A DNA stretch of 64,000 bases from Flavobacterium litorale (GCF_019613795.1 NZ_CP080429.1:1596001-1660000), one strand, 5' to 3'. Shown: positions 44,853-55,250, numbered from the stretch's first letter. Notes: generated by a model not told the origin, from the sequence alone. Numbers and translations: made by a program.

Positions 44853-45983
44853 ATGAAATTTGATTTAATTACTAAAGACCCACAGAGCAAAGCCAGAGCA
44901 GGTAGCATAACTACCGACCATGGTGTTATAGAAACACCTATATTTATGCCTGTAGGTACTATGGGAACCGTAAAGGGCGTGCACCAGCGCGAGCTTAAAG
45001 ACGATATAGACCCTGATATTATTTTAGGGAATACCTACCATTTATACCTGCGTCCGCAAACAGATATATTAGAAAAAGCAGGCGGACTGCATAAATTTAT
45101 GAACTGGGACAGACCTATCCTTACCGATAGCGGAGGGTATCAGGTATATTCACTTTCGGCAAACCGAAAAATTAAGGAAGAAGGCGTAAAATTTAAATCG
45201 CACATAGATGGCTCACTCCATTTCTTTTCACCCGAAAATGTAATGGAAATTCAGCGTACCATAGGAGCCGATATTATTATGGCATTTGATGAGTGTACAC
45301 CGTACCCGTGCGATTACCGTTATGCAAAACGCTCCATGCACATGACGCACCGTTGGCTAGATCGTTGTATTAACCATCTGGAAAAATTACCGTATAAGTA
45401 TGGCTACAGTCAGGCATTTTTCCCAATAGTGCAAGGTAGTACCTATACCGATTTGCGTAAACAATCGGCAGAATATATAGCCAATGCAGGCGCTGTTGGT
45501 AATGCCATTGGAGGATTATCGGTAGGAGAGCCTGCCGAAGAAATGTATGCAATGACGGATGTTGTATGCGAAATACTACCCGAAGACAAACCCCGTTATT
45601 TAATGGGGGTGGGTACGCCTATAAATATTCTGGAAAACATTGCATTGGGCGTAGACATGTTCGATTGTGTTATGCCAACCCGTAACGCACGTAATGGTAT
45701 GCTATTTACAGCTAATGGCACTATTAACATTAAAAATAAAAAATGGGAGGACGATTTTTCTCCTATAGATGAAATGGGCATAACCTTTGTTGATACCGAA
45801 TATACCAAAGCCTATTTAAGACACCTTTTTGCCTCTAACGAGTATTTAGGAAAACAAATAGCAACCATACACAATTTGGGCTTTTATATGTGGTTGGTTC
45901 GTGAAGCAAGAAAGCATATATTAGCAGGAGATTTCCGCGAATGGAAAGATATGATGGTAAAAAACATGGATAAAAGGCTGTAA
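44853..45983 (+). CDS. tgt: Queuine/preQ1 tRNA-ribosyltransferase lacking canonical zinc cysteines
   Basis: 376 residues. TIM barrel with DSGGYQVYS (substrate-binding Asp), GGLSVGE, YLMGVGTP and the nucleophile Asp in VDMFDCVMPTRNARNG. It exchanges guanine-34 for a 7-deazaguanine in tRNAs with GUN anticodons. The region that in E. coli Tgt carries the CxCxxC zinc ligands reads DEMGITFVDTEY here, with no cysteines, although the following AYLRHL is conserved. Confidence 0.93.
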   Translation: MKFDLITKDPQSKARAGSITTDHGVIETPIFMPVGTMGTVKGVHQRELKDDIDPDIILGNTYHLYLRPQTDILEKAGGLHKFMNWDRPILTDSGGYQVYSLSANRKIKEEGVKFKSHIDGSLHFFSPENVMEIQRTIGADIIMAFDECTPYPCDYRYAKRSMHMTHRWLDRCINHLEKLPYKYGYSQAFFPIVQGSTYTDLRKQSAEYIANAGAVGNAIGGLSVGEPAEEMYAMTDVVCEILPEDKPRYLMGVGTPINILENIALGVDMFDCVMPTRNARNGMLFTANGTINIKNKKWEDDFSPIDEMGITFVDTEYTKAYLRHLFASNEYLGKQIATIHNLGFYMWLVREARKHILAGDFREWKDMMVKNMDKRL

Positions 45984-46066
45984 TTATTTTAGAACAGAGA
46001 TTTTAACTAGCACTGTAAACTTGGCTTTTGTGCTGCAACAATGCTAAATCTCATTACTGAGAATTA

Positions 46067-47143
46067 ATGAAAATAATAGACTGGTATATTTTAAAGCGAT
46101 ACTTAGCTACGTTTTTTGTAATGTTGCTGCTTTTCATCCCGATAGGGATAGTAATTGATGTATCGGAAAAAATAAACAAGATACTCGCCAATAAAGTACC
46201 CTTTGTTGAGGTAGCTGCCTATTATGCCGATTTTACCATATACTTTGCCAACCTTTTATTCCCTATATTCCTATTTTTATCGGTAATATGGTTTACCTCA
46301 AAATTGGCAAACAATACCGAGATTATTGCCATATTGAGTTCGGGCATATCCTTTAACCGCTTTTTAAGACCTTATATTGTAGGGGCTACCCTTATATCGC
46401 TATTAGCACTTGTTATGGGCTTCTTTTTCGTACCCAAAGCCAGTAAAGGCTTTAACGATTTTAGGTATAAATATCTTAAAAGCAATAAAGTTGTACGAGA
46501 AAGCCAAGAGGTATACAAGCAAATAAGCCCAGACGAACAGATATATGTAAGTAGTTTTAACTATGGGCAAAAAACGGGCTATAATTTTGATTTAAAAAAA
46601 TTTAAGGATAACAAAATAGATTACTGGATTAAAGCCAGCTCCATAAAGTGGAACCCCAGTGATAGTACTTATACACTAGCCAACTATACAAAAAGAACGG
46701 TAGGCGAAATGGGTGATGTATTAGAGTCGGCACCCGAAAAGAAATTCAAGTTTAATTTTGAACCCGACGATTTAACTCCTGTTATTTATGTTGCCGAAAC
46801 CATGACGTTGGGCGAACTGAACCGCTTTATAGAGAAAGAGCGGGCGAGTGGTTCGGCAAATATCAATACCTATTTGGTAATAAAGTATAAAAAGTACAGC
46901 ATACCCATTTCGGCATTTATCCTTACTATTATTGCTGTAGCTGTTTCCTCCATGAAACGTAGGGGAGGTATGGGGGTAAACTTAGCCATGGGTATAGGTT
47001 TAGCCTTTACTTACATCTTTTTTGATAAGGTATTTGGTACTATGGCAGAAAAATCGAGCATACCACCACTTATTGCGGTATGGTTTCCTAATATTTCATT
47101 TGGTATACTAGCCATATTCCTACTTCGTAATGCCAGACGCTAA
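46067..47143 (+). CDS. LptF/LptG (YjgP/YjgQ) family permease
   Basis: 358 residues. Two N-terminal helices around the starting IIDWYILKRYLATF motif, a large periplasmic beta-jellyroll (~150-265) and a C-terminal helical part (SIPISAFILTIIAVAVSSMKRRGG). LptF and LptG are the membrane subunits of the ABC transporter that extracts LPS from the inner membrane. Which of the two this is cannot be decided here. It overlaps the next gene by 14 bases. Confidence 0.9.
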   Translation: MKIIDWYILKRYLATFFVMLLLFIPIGIVIDVSEKINKILANKVPFVEVAAYYADFTIYFANLLFPIFLFLSVIWFTSKLANNTEIIAILSSGISFNRFLRPYIVGATLISLLALVMGFFFVPKASKGFNDFRYKYLKSNKVVRESQEVYKQISPDEQIYVSSFNYGQKTGYNFDLKKFKDNKIDYWIKASSIKWNPSDSTYTLANYTKRTVGEMGDVLESAPEKKFKFNFEPDDLTPVIYVAETMTLGELNRFIEKERASGSANINTYLVIKYKKYSIPISAFILTIIAVAVSSMKRRGGMGVNLAMGIGLAFTYIFFDKVFGTMAEKSSIPPLIAVWFPNISFGILAIFLLRNARR

Positions 47144-48014
47144 AGTAAAAAGCTATTTACAACTCCATTTTATTGTATTTATATGGGGATTTACTGCGGT
47201 AATAGGCGCACTAATATCGTTGGATGCCTTACCGTTAGTTTGGTTCAGGATGAGTATTGCCGTAGCTATTATTTGGCTGTACGCCTACCTTAAAAAGCTA
47301 AGCATACAACTACCCAAAAAAGCGGTTATAGTCTTTTTGTTTGCGGGTTTGGTAATAGCCTTGCATTGGCTTACCTTTTTTAAAGCCATAAAAGTAGCAA
47401 ACGTTTCGGTAACACTTGCCTGTTTAAGTACAGGAGCTTTTTTTACCTCGTTGTTAGAGCCTATATTCTTTAGCAGAAAAATAATCTGGTACGAAGTAGT
47501 ATTTGGTTTATTTGTAGTGGGTGGGTTGTACCTAATATTCCGTTTTGAAGGCGATTATACATACGGTATAATACTCGCACTTACATCCGCATTCCTATCA
47601 GCATTATTCTCTACCATCAACGGAATTTATGCCAGCAAATACAACCCAACTATAATATCGTTATACGAGCTTTTTGGCGGTGTGTTTTTCCTATCCATAT
47701 ACCTATTATTTACAGGTAGCTTTACCCCCGATTTTTTTATAGTATCGCTTACCGATTGGATTTGGCTTTTTATATTAGGCTCTATCTGTACCGCTTACGC
47801 TTTTATAGTATCGGTAGATATCATGAAATTTCTTAGCCCCTACACCGTTATGTTAACTATAAACCTGGAACCTGTTTACGGTATTATTATCGCATTGTTA
47901 GTATTTAACGAAAAAGAAAAGATGAACTGGACGTTTTATGTTGGTGCCGCAATTATATTAACAATGGTGATTCTCAACGGAATACTTAAAAAATACACCA
48001 AAACCGAAAAGTAA
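47130..48014 (+). CDS. EamA/DMT-family transporter
   Basis: 294 residues. Ten hydrophobic helices arranged as two EamA repeats, with VIALHWLTFFKAIKVANVSVT in the first and a LEPVYGIIIALLVFNEK signature in the second. It probably exports or imports a small metabolite. The substrate is unknown. Translationally coupled to the LPS permease gene. Confidence 0.88.
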   Translation: MPDAKVKSYLQLHFIVFIWGFTAVIGALISLDALPLVWFRMSIAVAIIWLYAYLKKLSIQLPKKAVIVFLFAGLVIALHWLTFFKAIKVANVSVTLACLSTGAFFTSLLEPIFFSRKIIWYEVVFGLFVVGGLYLIFRFEGDYTYGIILALTSAFLSALFSTINGIYASKYNPTIISLYELFGGVFFLSIYLLFTGSFTPDFFIVSLTDWIWLFILGSICTAYAFIVSVDIMKFLSPYTVMLTINLEPVYGIIIALLVFNEKEKMNWTFYVGAAIILTMVILNGILKKYTKTEK

Positions 48015-48050
48015 ATAGCAAGGTTTTAGTTTTATGTAATCTTAAACTTT

Positions 48051-48058
48051 TATATTTG
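48051..48058 (+). promoter_or_regulatory. Candidate -7 element of accA
   Basis: TATATTTG, 34 bases before the accA ATG. No clear TTG at the 19-base distance. Confidence 0.35.
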
Positions 48059-48092
48059 TTGTTCGAATAAAAAGCAAAATTCTACCAGAATT

Positions 48093-49046
48093 ATGGAATA
48101 TTTAGATTTTGAATTACCTATCAAAGAGCTTGAAGATCAGCTGGAAAAATGTACAGTAATAGGTCAGGAGTCAGATGTTGATGTATCCACTACATGCAAA
48201 CAAATCGAGAAGAAATTACAAGAAACAAAAAAGAAGATATATAAAAACCTTACCGCTTGGCAAAGGGTACAACTATCTAGGCACCCCAGCCGACCTTACA
48301 CTATGGACCACGTAAGAGCACTAATGGGCGATACCTTTTTAGAGCTTTTTGGCGACAGGGGCTTTAAGGACGACAAAGCCATGATAGGTGGATTGGGTAA
48401 AATAGGCAATCAGTCATTTATGGTTATTGGTCAGCAAAAAGGTTTCAATACAAAAACAAGGCAGTATCGTAACTTTGGTATGGCAAACCCTGAGGGATAC
48501 CGCAAGGCATTACGCCTTATGCGAATGGCAGAAAAATTTGGTATACCTATTATTGCACTTGTAGATACACCAGGAGCCTACCCAGGTCTTGAAGCGGAAG
48601 AGCGTGGACAAGGAGAAGCTATTGCAAGGAATATTTTTGAAATGTTCCGTATTAAAGTACCTATTATAACCGTAATTATCGGCGAAGGTGCATCGGGTGG
48701 CGCATTAGGTATAGGTGTGGGTGACAAAGTGTACATGTTAGAGAACACATGGTACTCCGTAATATCACCAGAATCATGCTCATCAATACTTTGGAGAAGC
48801 TGGGAATATAAGGAGCAAGCTGCCGAAGCATTAAAGCTGACTTCTTTTGATATGAAGAAACAAAAATTAATAGATGATATCATTCCAGAACCACTTGGAG
48901 GTGCCCATTACGACAGGGAAACAACCTTTAAAAGCGTGGAAAAATACATACTTAAAGCCTACAGTGAATTAAAAGACTTATCAACAACCGATTTAATAGC
49001 TAAAAGGATGGATAAGTACAGTAAAATGGGTGAGTTTAAAGAATAG
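48093..49046 (+). CDS. accA: Acetyl-CoA carboxylase carboxyltransferase subunit alpha
   Basis: 317 residues. It begins [18 protein letters not shown] and contains [49 protein letters not shown] and [15 protein letters not shown]. With AccD it transfers CO2 from carboxybiotin to acetyl-CoA, making malonyl-CoA for fatty acids. Confidence 0.97.
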   Translation: MEYLDFELPIKELEDQLEKCTVIGQESDVDVSTTCKQIEKKLQETKKKIYKNLTAWQRVQLSRHPSRPYTMDHVRALMGDTFLELFGDRGFKDDKAMIGGLGKIGNQSFMVIGQQKGFNTKTRQYRNFGMANPEGYRKALRLMRMAEKFGIPIIALVDTPGAYPGLEAEERGQGEAIARNIFEMFRIKVPIITVIIGEGASGGALGIGVGDKVYMLENTWYSVISPESCSSILWRSWEYKEQAAEALKLTSFDMKKQKLIDDIIPEPLGGAHYDRETTFKSVEKYILKAYSELKDLSTTDLIAKRMDKYSKMGEFKE

Positions 49047-49068
49047 TAAGCCATTTAGGGCAAATATA

Positions 49069-49098
49069 TCCGAAGCCTTATGGCTTCGGATTTTTTTT
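49069..49098 (+). terminator. Rho-independent terminator after accA
   Basis: TCCGAAGCC/GGCTTCGGA stem, 4-base loop, eight T's. Confidence 0.92.
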
Positions 49099-49199
49099 GA
49101 CTTATTAACAAATAAGGTGGGGTTTATAAACATCTTATTAACAGGTTTCTCTTAACAATTTCTTAAACTACACTCTCCAAATTTAATTACTTTAGCACC

Positions 49200-50750
49200 A
49201 TGGATAACATCAAAAATATGAACCCGGTAAGAGTTGATAAGTCAACAATTATCAACCTTGAAAGAGGAAAATTGCCCCCGCAAGCACTCGATTTAGAAGA
49301 GGCTGTTTTAGGCGCAATGATGATAGATAAAAAAGGGGTTGATGAGGTTATTGATATTCTCCAGCCCGATGCTTTTTATAAAGATGCACACAAGCATATT
49401 TACGAAGCTATTGTACAGCTTTTTAACGATACACAGCCCATAGATTTGCTAACGGTATCGTCGCAGCTTAAAAAAAATGCTAAACTGGAACTAGCAGGTG
49501 GCGATTTTTACCTGATACAGCTTACACAAAAAATATCATCGTCGGCACACATTGAGTTTCACTCCAGAATTATATTACAGAAATTTATACAGCGAAGCCT
49601 TATAAAAATTTCTAGTGAAATTATAGAGGAGTCGTACGACGAAACTACGGATGTTTTTGATTTACTCGATAAAGCAGAAGCAAAATTGTACGAGGTAACG
49701 CAAGGTAATATAAAGCGTAGTTCCGAAACCGCACAAAGCCTTGTAATACAGGCTAAAAAACGCATAGAAGAGATAGCAAGCAAAGAGGGGTTAAGTGGTA
49801 TTGCCACAGGCTTTGAAAGTTTAGATAAACTAACATCGGGCTGGCAACCGAGTGACCTGATTATTATAGCAGCACGACCGGGTATGGGTAAAACCGCCTT
49901 TGTACTCTCTATGGCGCGTAATATTGCTATCGATTTTGGGCATCCTGTAGCACTATTTTCACTAGAGATGTCATCCGTACAGTTAATTACCCGTTTAATA
50001 TCGAGTGAAACGGGACTTTCATCTGAAAAGCTACGAACAGGTAAACTCGAAAAACACGAGTGGGAGCAACTAAGTATTAAGGTAAAAGACCTTGAAAAAG
50101 CACCTCTTTATATAGACGATACCCCATCGCTATCCATATTCGACCTTAGGGCGAAAGCAAGGCGTTTGGCATCGCAATACGGCATTAAATTAATTGTAAT
50201 TGATTATTTGCAGTTAATGACGGCTGGTGGTAGTGGTAAAAATGGTGGTAACAGGGAGCAGGAAATATCTACTATTTCCCGAAACTTAAAAGCACTCGCA
50301 AAAGAGCTTAACGTTCCAGTAATAGCCCTATCGCAGTTATCGCGTGCAGTAGAAACACGAGGCTCTAGTAAACGCCCGTTACTTTCGGATTTGAGGGAAT
50401 CGGGAGCAATAGAGCAGGATGCCGATATTGTATCGTTTATTTATCGTCCAGAATATTATAAAATAGATGAATGGGATGATGAGGAACGTTCGCCAACCGA
50501 AGGGCAGGCGGAGTTTATAGTAGCCAAGCACCGTAACGGTGGTTTGGATAATATTAGACTTAAATTTATTGGTAACCTTGGTAAGTTTGATAACTTAGAC
50601 GATTTTAGCTCGCCGTTTGATGAGTTGCCGTCCAGTATGAACGATAGTAGTGCTTTTATTACTAAAAATTTACCATCGGCAAACGATGCTTTTGGTAGTA
50701 ACATGAATGGTGGTAATACCAATAATGATGGTGGCGATGTACCATTTTAA
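49200..50750 (+). CDS. dnaB: Replicative DNA helicase DnaB
   Basis: 516 residues. The N-terminal domain (~25-125) starts LPPQALDLEEAVLGAMM. The linker is followed by the RecA-like helicase domain with Walker A ARPGMGKTA (~223), IVIDYLQLM, SRNLKALAKEL and SDLRESGAIEQDAD. It unwinds DNA at the replication fork. The C-terminal ~35 residues are Asn/Gly-rich and low complexity. Confidence 0.97.
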   Translation: MDNIKNMNPVRVDKSTIINLERGKLPPQALDLEEAVLGAMMIDKKGVDEVIDILQPDAFYKDAHKHIYEAIVQLFNDTQPIDLLTVSSQLKKNAKLELAGGDFYLIQLTQKISSSAHIEFHSRIILQKFIQRSLIKISSEIIEESYDETTDVFDLLDKAEAKLYEVTQGNIKRSSETAQSLVIQAKKRIEEIASKEGLSGIATGFESLDKLTSGWQPSDLIIIAARPGMGKTAFVLSMARNIAIDFGHPVALFSLEMSSVQLITRLISSETGLSSEKLRTGKLEKHEWEQLSIKVKDLEKAPLYIDDTPSLSIFDLRAKARRLASQYGIKLIVIDYLQLMTAGGSGKNGGNREQEISTISRNLKALAKELNVPVIALSQLSRAVETRGSSKRPLLSDLRESGAIEQDADIVSFIYRPEYYKIDEWDDEERSPTEGQAEFIVAKHRNGGLDNIRLKFIGNLGKFDNLDDFSSPFDELPSSMNDSSAFITKNLPSANDAFGSNMNGGNTNNDGGDVPF

Positions 50751-50782
50751 TGAATGATAATAACGTTTAAGCAAGAGATATA

Positions 50783-50872
50783 ATGAGTAACAACAACAAT
50801 GTACAAGTAGTAATAACTGAAACAATACGTGAAATAGCAGTGCATGACGCCCAAATTATTACTGCCGTGTAA
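50783..50872 (+). CDS. Possible 29-residue small protein
   Basis: An ATG-started ORF of 29 codons (MSNNNNVQVV ... ITAV), 32 bases after dnaB and just before a terminator. A purine-rich stretch precedes the ATG. It could be a real small protein, but it is short and unsupported by any family. Confidence 0.25.
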   Translation: MSNNNNVQVVITETIREIAVHDAQIITAV

Positions 50873-50897
50873 ATAAGTTTATTAAGTTTAAAAAACC

Positions 50898-50932
50898 AAA
50901 AGCGTACCAGTATTAACTGGTACGCTTTTTTT
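50898..50932. terminator. Bidirectional rho-independent terminator
   Basis: AAAAGCGTACCAGT pairs with ACTGGTACGCTTTT around ATTA. It lies between dnaB and the convergent ppsA. Confidence 0.92.
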
Positions 50933-50960
50933 ATATAAAAAATAAAGGTTAGATGCAATT

Positions 50961-53402
50961 TTATACTGCTGCCACTTCGTTTTCGGCAATAAGTTTCTCT
51001 GCCTCTGCAATAGCATTAACGGTTTTAATAACAGAATCGGGCGTTACCGAAATACTGTCAATACCCAAGCCTACCAGAAACTGTGCAAAATCGGGAAAGT
51101 CAGACGGTCCTTGCCCGCAAATACCTACTTTTACACCTGCTTTTTTAGCAGTGGTAATAAGCATTTCTAGCATTCTTTTAACCGCTGGGTTACGCTCGTC
51201 ATACAAATGTGCCACTAACGATGAGTCCCTGTCCAAACCAAGTGTAAGCTGCGTAAGGTCGTTACTACCAATAGAGAAACCATCAATATGCTCGGCAAAT
51301 TCAGCAGCCATTAGTATGTTGGATGGTACCTCTGCCATCAGGAAAAGTTCCAATTCATGCTCACCACGCACCAATCCATACTCCTGCATTACTTCTTTTA
51401 CTTTTACAAGTTCTTCTACCGTACGGCAAAACGGTACCATAACGGTAACATTTTTAAGCCCCATTTCTTCACGTACTTTTTTAATAGCACGGCACTCTAA
51501 ACCAAATGCCTCTTTATACGCATCAGAATAGTAGCGCGATGCACCACGCCAACCTATCATTGGGTTCTCTTCGTTAGGTTCGTAATACTTACCGCCTAGT
51601 AGGTTGTAATACTCGTTTGTTTTAAAATCCGAGAAACGTACTATGGTTTTATTCGGGTAAAACGAAGCGGCAATTTTAGCAATACCATTGGCTAGCTTAT
51701 CTATAAAAAAGGTTTCCTCATCAGGGTAACCTGTAATTTTCTTCTCAATTTCAGCCGTAAGTGCTGCATCGTTAAGGCTACGGTGGTTCATCAACGCTAA
51801 CGGGTGTACCTCTATGTAGTTGTTAATTACAAACTCCTCGCGTGCCAAACCAACTCCTTTATTGGGTAAATGGGAGAATTGGAAAGCCATACCTGGCGAT
51901 GCTACATTTAGCATAATATCCGTTTTTACTTCAGGTAATAAACTTAAATCATGTTCTTTTTCAAGGTATGCAATCTCTCCCTCATATATAAAACCTTTAT
52001 CACCTTCGGCACACGATGCTGTTATGGTCATGCCTTCTTTTATTATTTCGGTAGCATTACCACAACCTACAATAGCAGGAATACCCATTTCGCGCGCTAT
52101 AATAGCAGCATGGCAGGTACGCCCACCTTTGTTGGTAATAATAGCCGATGCCTTCTTCATTATAGGCTCCCAATCGGGGTCTGTCATCTCAGTTACCAAT
52201 ACAGCACCAGGTGTAAACTCGTGCCCTTCGGTAACCCTTTTATCCATAGAGAATATAATGTTGGCTTTGCCTGTACCTATTTTATCGCCTACAGCAATAC
52301 CATCGGCAATTACTTTATCCTTACGGCTCTCGTCCTCCATTACATATTCGGTAATGGTAGTAGGTTTATCGTTTTGTGAGTGTATTGTTTCGGGGCGTGC
52401 CTGTACAATAAACAACTCTTTAGTAAGCCCGTCAATAGCCCATTCCACATCCATGGGTGTCCATTTATCGCGTATTTTGGTATAATATTCTTCAATAATT
52501 ACTACCCATTTGGCTAGTTTTAGTATGTTTTCTTCGCTAAGGCAAAAACGGGTACGGAATTTTTCCTCAGTAGAGATAATTTTTACCCTTTCGTAACCAC
52601 CTTTACCATAAATCATCATTTTATCTTTGTTCCCTAACTTTTTCTCTATTATGGCATTATAACCTTGCTTTAAAGCAGGTTTAAATACAATAAACTCATC
52701 AGGGGATATGGCACCCTGTACCAGCATTTCGCCAAGTCCAACAGTACCGTTTATAACTACAGCATCTTTAAAACCACTTTCTGTATCAATAGAGAAAGCA
52801 ACTCCAGATGTCCCTAAATCACTACGCACCATTTTTTGTACACATACCGATAGCCCGAGCTGTAACAAATCGTACCCAAAACGCTGTCTGTAACTAATAG
52901 CCCTATCAGTAAATAACGATGCAAAACATTTACGGATACTATCCATTAACGTTTGTGCACCTCTAACATTTAAATACGTTTCCTGTTGTCCTGCAAAAGA
53001 GGCATCGGGTAAATCTTCGGCTGTAGCCGAACTACGTACTGCAACATCAGTCATTTCCTGACCGTACTGCCCAGAAAGTTCCTCGTAACGTTTTGCAATT
53101 TCGGCACTCATTTCCTCAGGAAATTTACCATTAAGGAAAGCCTGCCTGATTTGCATACCGCCTCGTCGTAACGATTCGATATCATCATAATTAATACGCT
53201 CTACCGTTTCATTAATAGTTTTGTCGAGCGAGTTGTACTCTAAAAATGTTTTATAGGCTGCTACCGTAACCACAAAACCATCGGGTATGTTTACCCCTAG
53301 GCTTGTTAAGTTTTGAAGCATCTCACCTAAAGAAGCATTTTTTCCTCCAACGCGAGGAATGTCGTTAATGCCTACATCTTTTAGTAACAAAGTGAAGTCC
53401 AT
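50961..53402 (-). CDS. ppsA: Phosphoenolpyruvate synthase
   Basis: 813 residues. The N-terminal PEP/pyruvate-binding ATP-grasp domain (VGGKNASLGEML, RSSATAEDLPDASFAGQQETYLN), the swivelling domain with the phospho-His in GGRTCHAAIIAREMGIPAIVG, and the C-terminal TIM barrel (RFSDFKTNEYYNLLGG, GSNDLTQL, catalytic Cys in GICGQGPSD). It makes PEP from pyruvate, ATP and water for gluconeogenesis. Monocistronic. Confidence 0.95.
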   Translation of the reverse strand: MDFTLLLKDVGINDIPRVGGKNASLGEMLQNLTSLGVNIPDGFVVTVAAYKTFLEYNSLDKTINETVERINYDDIESLRRGGMQIRQAFLNGKFPEEMSAEIAKRYEELSGQYGQEMTDVAVRSSATAEDLPDASFAGQQETYLNVRGAQTLMDSIRKCFASLFTDRAISYRQRFGYDLLQLGLSVCVQKMVRSDLGTSGVAFSIDTESGFKDAVVINGTVGLGEMLVQGAISPDEFIVFKPALKQGYNAIIEKKLGNKDKMMIYGKGGYERVKIISTEEKFRTRFCLSEENILKLAKWVVIIEEYYTKIRDKWTPMDVEWAIDGLTKELFIVQARPETIHSQNDKPTTITEYVMEDESRKDKVIADGIAVGDKIGTGKANIIFSMDKRVTEGHEFTPGAVLVTEMTDPDWEPIMKKASAIITNKGGRTCHAAIIAREMGIPAIVGCGNATEIIKEGMTITASCAEGDKGFIYEGEIAYLEKEHDLSLLPEVKTDIMLNVASPGMAFQFSHLPNKGVGLAREEFVINNYIEVHPLALMNHRSLNDAALTAEIEKKITGYPDEETFFIDKLANGIAKIAASFYPNKTIVRFSDFKTNEYYNLLGGKYYEPNEENPMIGWRGASRYYSDAYKEAFGLECRAIKKVREEMGLKNVTVMVPFCRTVEELVKVKEVMQEYGLVRGEHELELFLMAEVPSNILMAAEFAEHIDGFSIGSNDLTQLTLGLDRDSSLVAHLYDERNPAVKRMLEMLITTAKKAGVKVGICGQGPSDFPDFAQFLVGLGIDSISVTPDSVIKTVNAIAEAEKLIAENEVAAV

Positions 53403-53654
53403 AGTGTGTTGTAATTGTTAAATAATTATTAAAAAATATGAAATAATCTAAATTGTTGAATATTTCGCGAATATATACGCTTTTTGTTACATACGAAAAC
53501 GTTTTAGTTGTATTTTTTAGTAATTATTTCGCAAAATTTAACTTTTTATAAGAATAGCTATGGCTTCATCGGCTAGAATGAAAATAAGGTACTGTTTTTG
53601 GAGTTACTATTAACTGACGAATCATTTTGCTATCTTTGAAATAAATCTGCTGCT

Positions 53655-54920
53655 ATGATGATGAAAAAGATTATAATTTTACTATTTGTAATGGTAACGA
53701 GTTTGGGTGCAAAAGCATCCATGATATTATTACCTATGGACGATACCTCTCAGGTTAACCACCTAAAAGCGTATGGTATAACTTATTGGACGTTGGATAA
53801 AAGCTACAAAGTGAGTTGGCTGCTCAATTACCGTGGAGGCTCATTTTTACTGCCCGATACAGAAGAGATACGCCGTGAGTGCCAAATACGAGGGGTTAGT
53901 TTTGAAGTGTTGAGTGATGGCGAAGCTAGTAACATATTGGATGAAATTAGTAGCCCATCGCAAAACATGGAAACGGTTGTACTGGAAAAAGCACCTAAAA
54001 TAGCCGTGTATTCGCCACCTGGAAAACAACCTTGGGATGATGCTGTTACGTTAGTACTTACGTATGCCGAGATACCTTTTACTACCATTTATGATGAAGA
54101 GGTGTTAAGTGATGGGCTTTTGCTGTACGATTGGCTACACTTACACCATGAGGATTTTACAGGACAATACGGTAAATTTTTCGGGGCATACCGCACCGCA
54201 CCATGGTATATGGAGCAGAAAAAAGCGGCTGAGGAACTAGCTGCAAAACTAGGCTATAGTAAAGTATCGGAAGAAAAAATGGCTGTTGCCGATAAAATAC
54301 GTGATTACGTTGTAGGTGGCGGTTTTATGTTTGCCATGTGTTCGGCTACCGATAGTTTTGATATTGCATTATCTGCCGAGGGGGTAGATATCTGCGAACC
54401 TATGTTTGACGGCGATGCCAGCGATGCCAATTACCAATCTCGAATAGATTATATTAACTCGTTTGCATTTAAAAATTTTATATTAGAGCGTAACCCTATA
54501 GTATATGAGTTTTCGGATATTGATACTACTAGGGACAGACGTATATTACCTGATAACGATTATTTTACTTTAATGGAATATTCTGCGAAATGGGATCCTA
54601 TTCCATCCATGCTTTGCCAAAACCATACCCAATTGGTTAAGGGGTTTATGGGGCAAACTACCGCCTTTAGAGGCGACAGGGTAAAATCGAACGTATTGGT
54701 AATGGGCGAAAACAAGCAAAATAACGAAGCTCGCTACATACACGGCACCAAAGGAAAGGGTATGTTTACTTTTTATGGCGGTCATGATCCTGAAGATTAC
54801 CAGCACAGGGTAGGGGATGCCCCAACGGTTTTAGACTTACACCCAAACTCACCAGGATACAGGCTTATACTTAACAATGTGCTTTTTCCTGCTGCCAGAA
54901 AAAAGAAGTTGAAAACGTAA
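53655..54920 (+). CDS. Exported protein of the so-called asparagine synthetase B type; amidotransferase-like fold
   Basis: 421 residues. Signal peptide (~22). Related flavobacterial proteins are, as I recall, often labelled asparagine synthetase B, but no N-terminal Cys nucleophile or ATP-binding synthetase domain is present. Instead it has features like a class I amidotransferase or ThuA-type fold: PKIAVYSPPG at a Rossmann-like start, GGGFMFAMCSATDSFD with a Cys in a nucleophile-elbow-like turn, and KGMFTFYGGHDPED with a His. A periplasmic hydrolase is plausible. The substrate is unknown. Confidence 0.65.
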   Translation: MMMKKIIILLFVMVTSLGAKASMILLPMDDTSQVNHLKAYGITYWTLDKSYKVSWLLNYRGGSFLLPDTEEIRRECQIRGVSFEVLSDGEASNILDEISSPSQNMETVVLEKAPKIAVYSPPGKQPWDDAVTLVLTYAEIPFTTIYDEEVLSDGLLLYDWLHLHHEDFTGQYGKFFGAYRTAPWYMEQKKAAEELAAKLGYSKVSEEKMAVADKIRDYVVGGGFMFAMCSATDSFDIALSAEGVDICEPMFDGDASDANYQSRIDYINSFAFKNFILERNPIVYEFSDIDTTRDRRILPDNDYFTLMEYSAKWDPIPSMLCQNHTQLVKGFMGQTTAFRGDRVKSNVLVMGENKQNNEARYIHGTKGKGMFTFYGGHDPEDYQHRVGDAPTVLDLHPNSPGYRLILNNVLFPAARKKKLKT

Positions 54921-54926
54921 ACTATT

Positions 54927-55250
54927 TTACTCATAAACTTTTATAGGCAGTTCTCCATATATATTTCTGCCACCTATCTCCTGTAAATTTACGTTTACAT
55001 CAAGGTCATCGTTTGTATTAATTCTTACCAAGTTAACATCCATAACCTCAGTACTTTTTAAGGTTACATTTATACTACCATCTTCGTTAATAGGAACCAT
55101 AGCGTAATTTGTATTTACAGGTGTTGTAATAGTATTGGTTGTGTTGCCTGCATGAGCTTTTGGTATAATATCTATCCTGTTTAATACGTTTATAACTAAG
55201 CATACTGCAATAATGGTAAGGATTGTTTTTGTGTAACGGTCTGTTTTCAT
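54927..55250 (-). CDS. Small membrane-anchored or exported protein
   Basis: 107 residues from the ATG at 55250. The 15 extra codons upstream do not look like a leader. An N-terminal hydrophobic helix (~8-25) ends in KAHAG, possibly cleaved. The rest is beta-rich and acidic (INEDGSINVTLKS, VNLVRINTNDDLDVNVNL). I do not recognise the family. It is divergent from the DUF4833-like gene. Confidence 0.6.
   Translation of the reverse strand: MKTDRYTKTILTIIAVCLVINVLNRIDIIPKAHAGNTTNTITTPVNTNYAMVPINEDGSINVTLKSTEVMDVNLVRINTNDDLDVNVNLQEIGGRNIYGELPIKVYE

Noticed and set aside
51820..52485. 221-codon ORF antisense to ppsA
   Set aside because: Antisense shadow of a clearly conserved gene. No domain.
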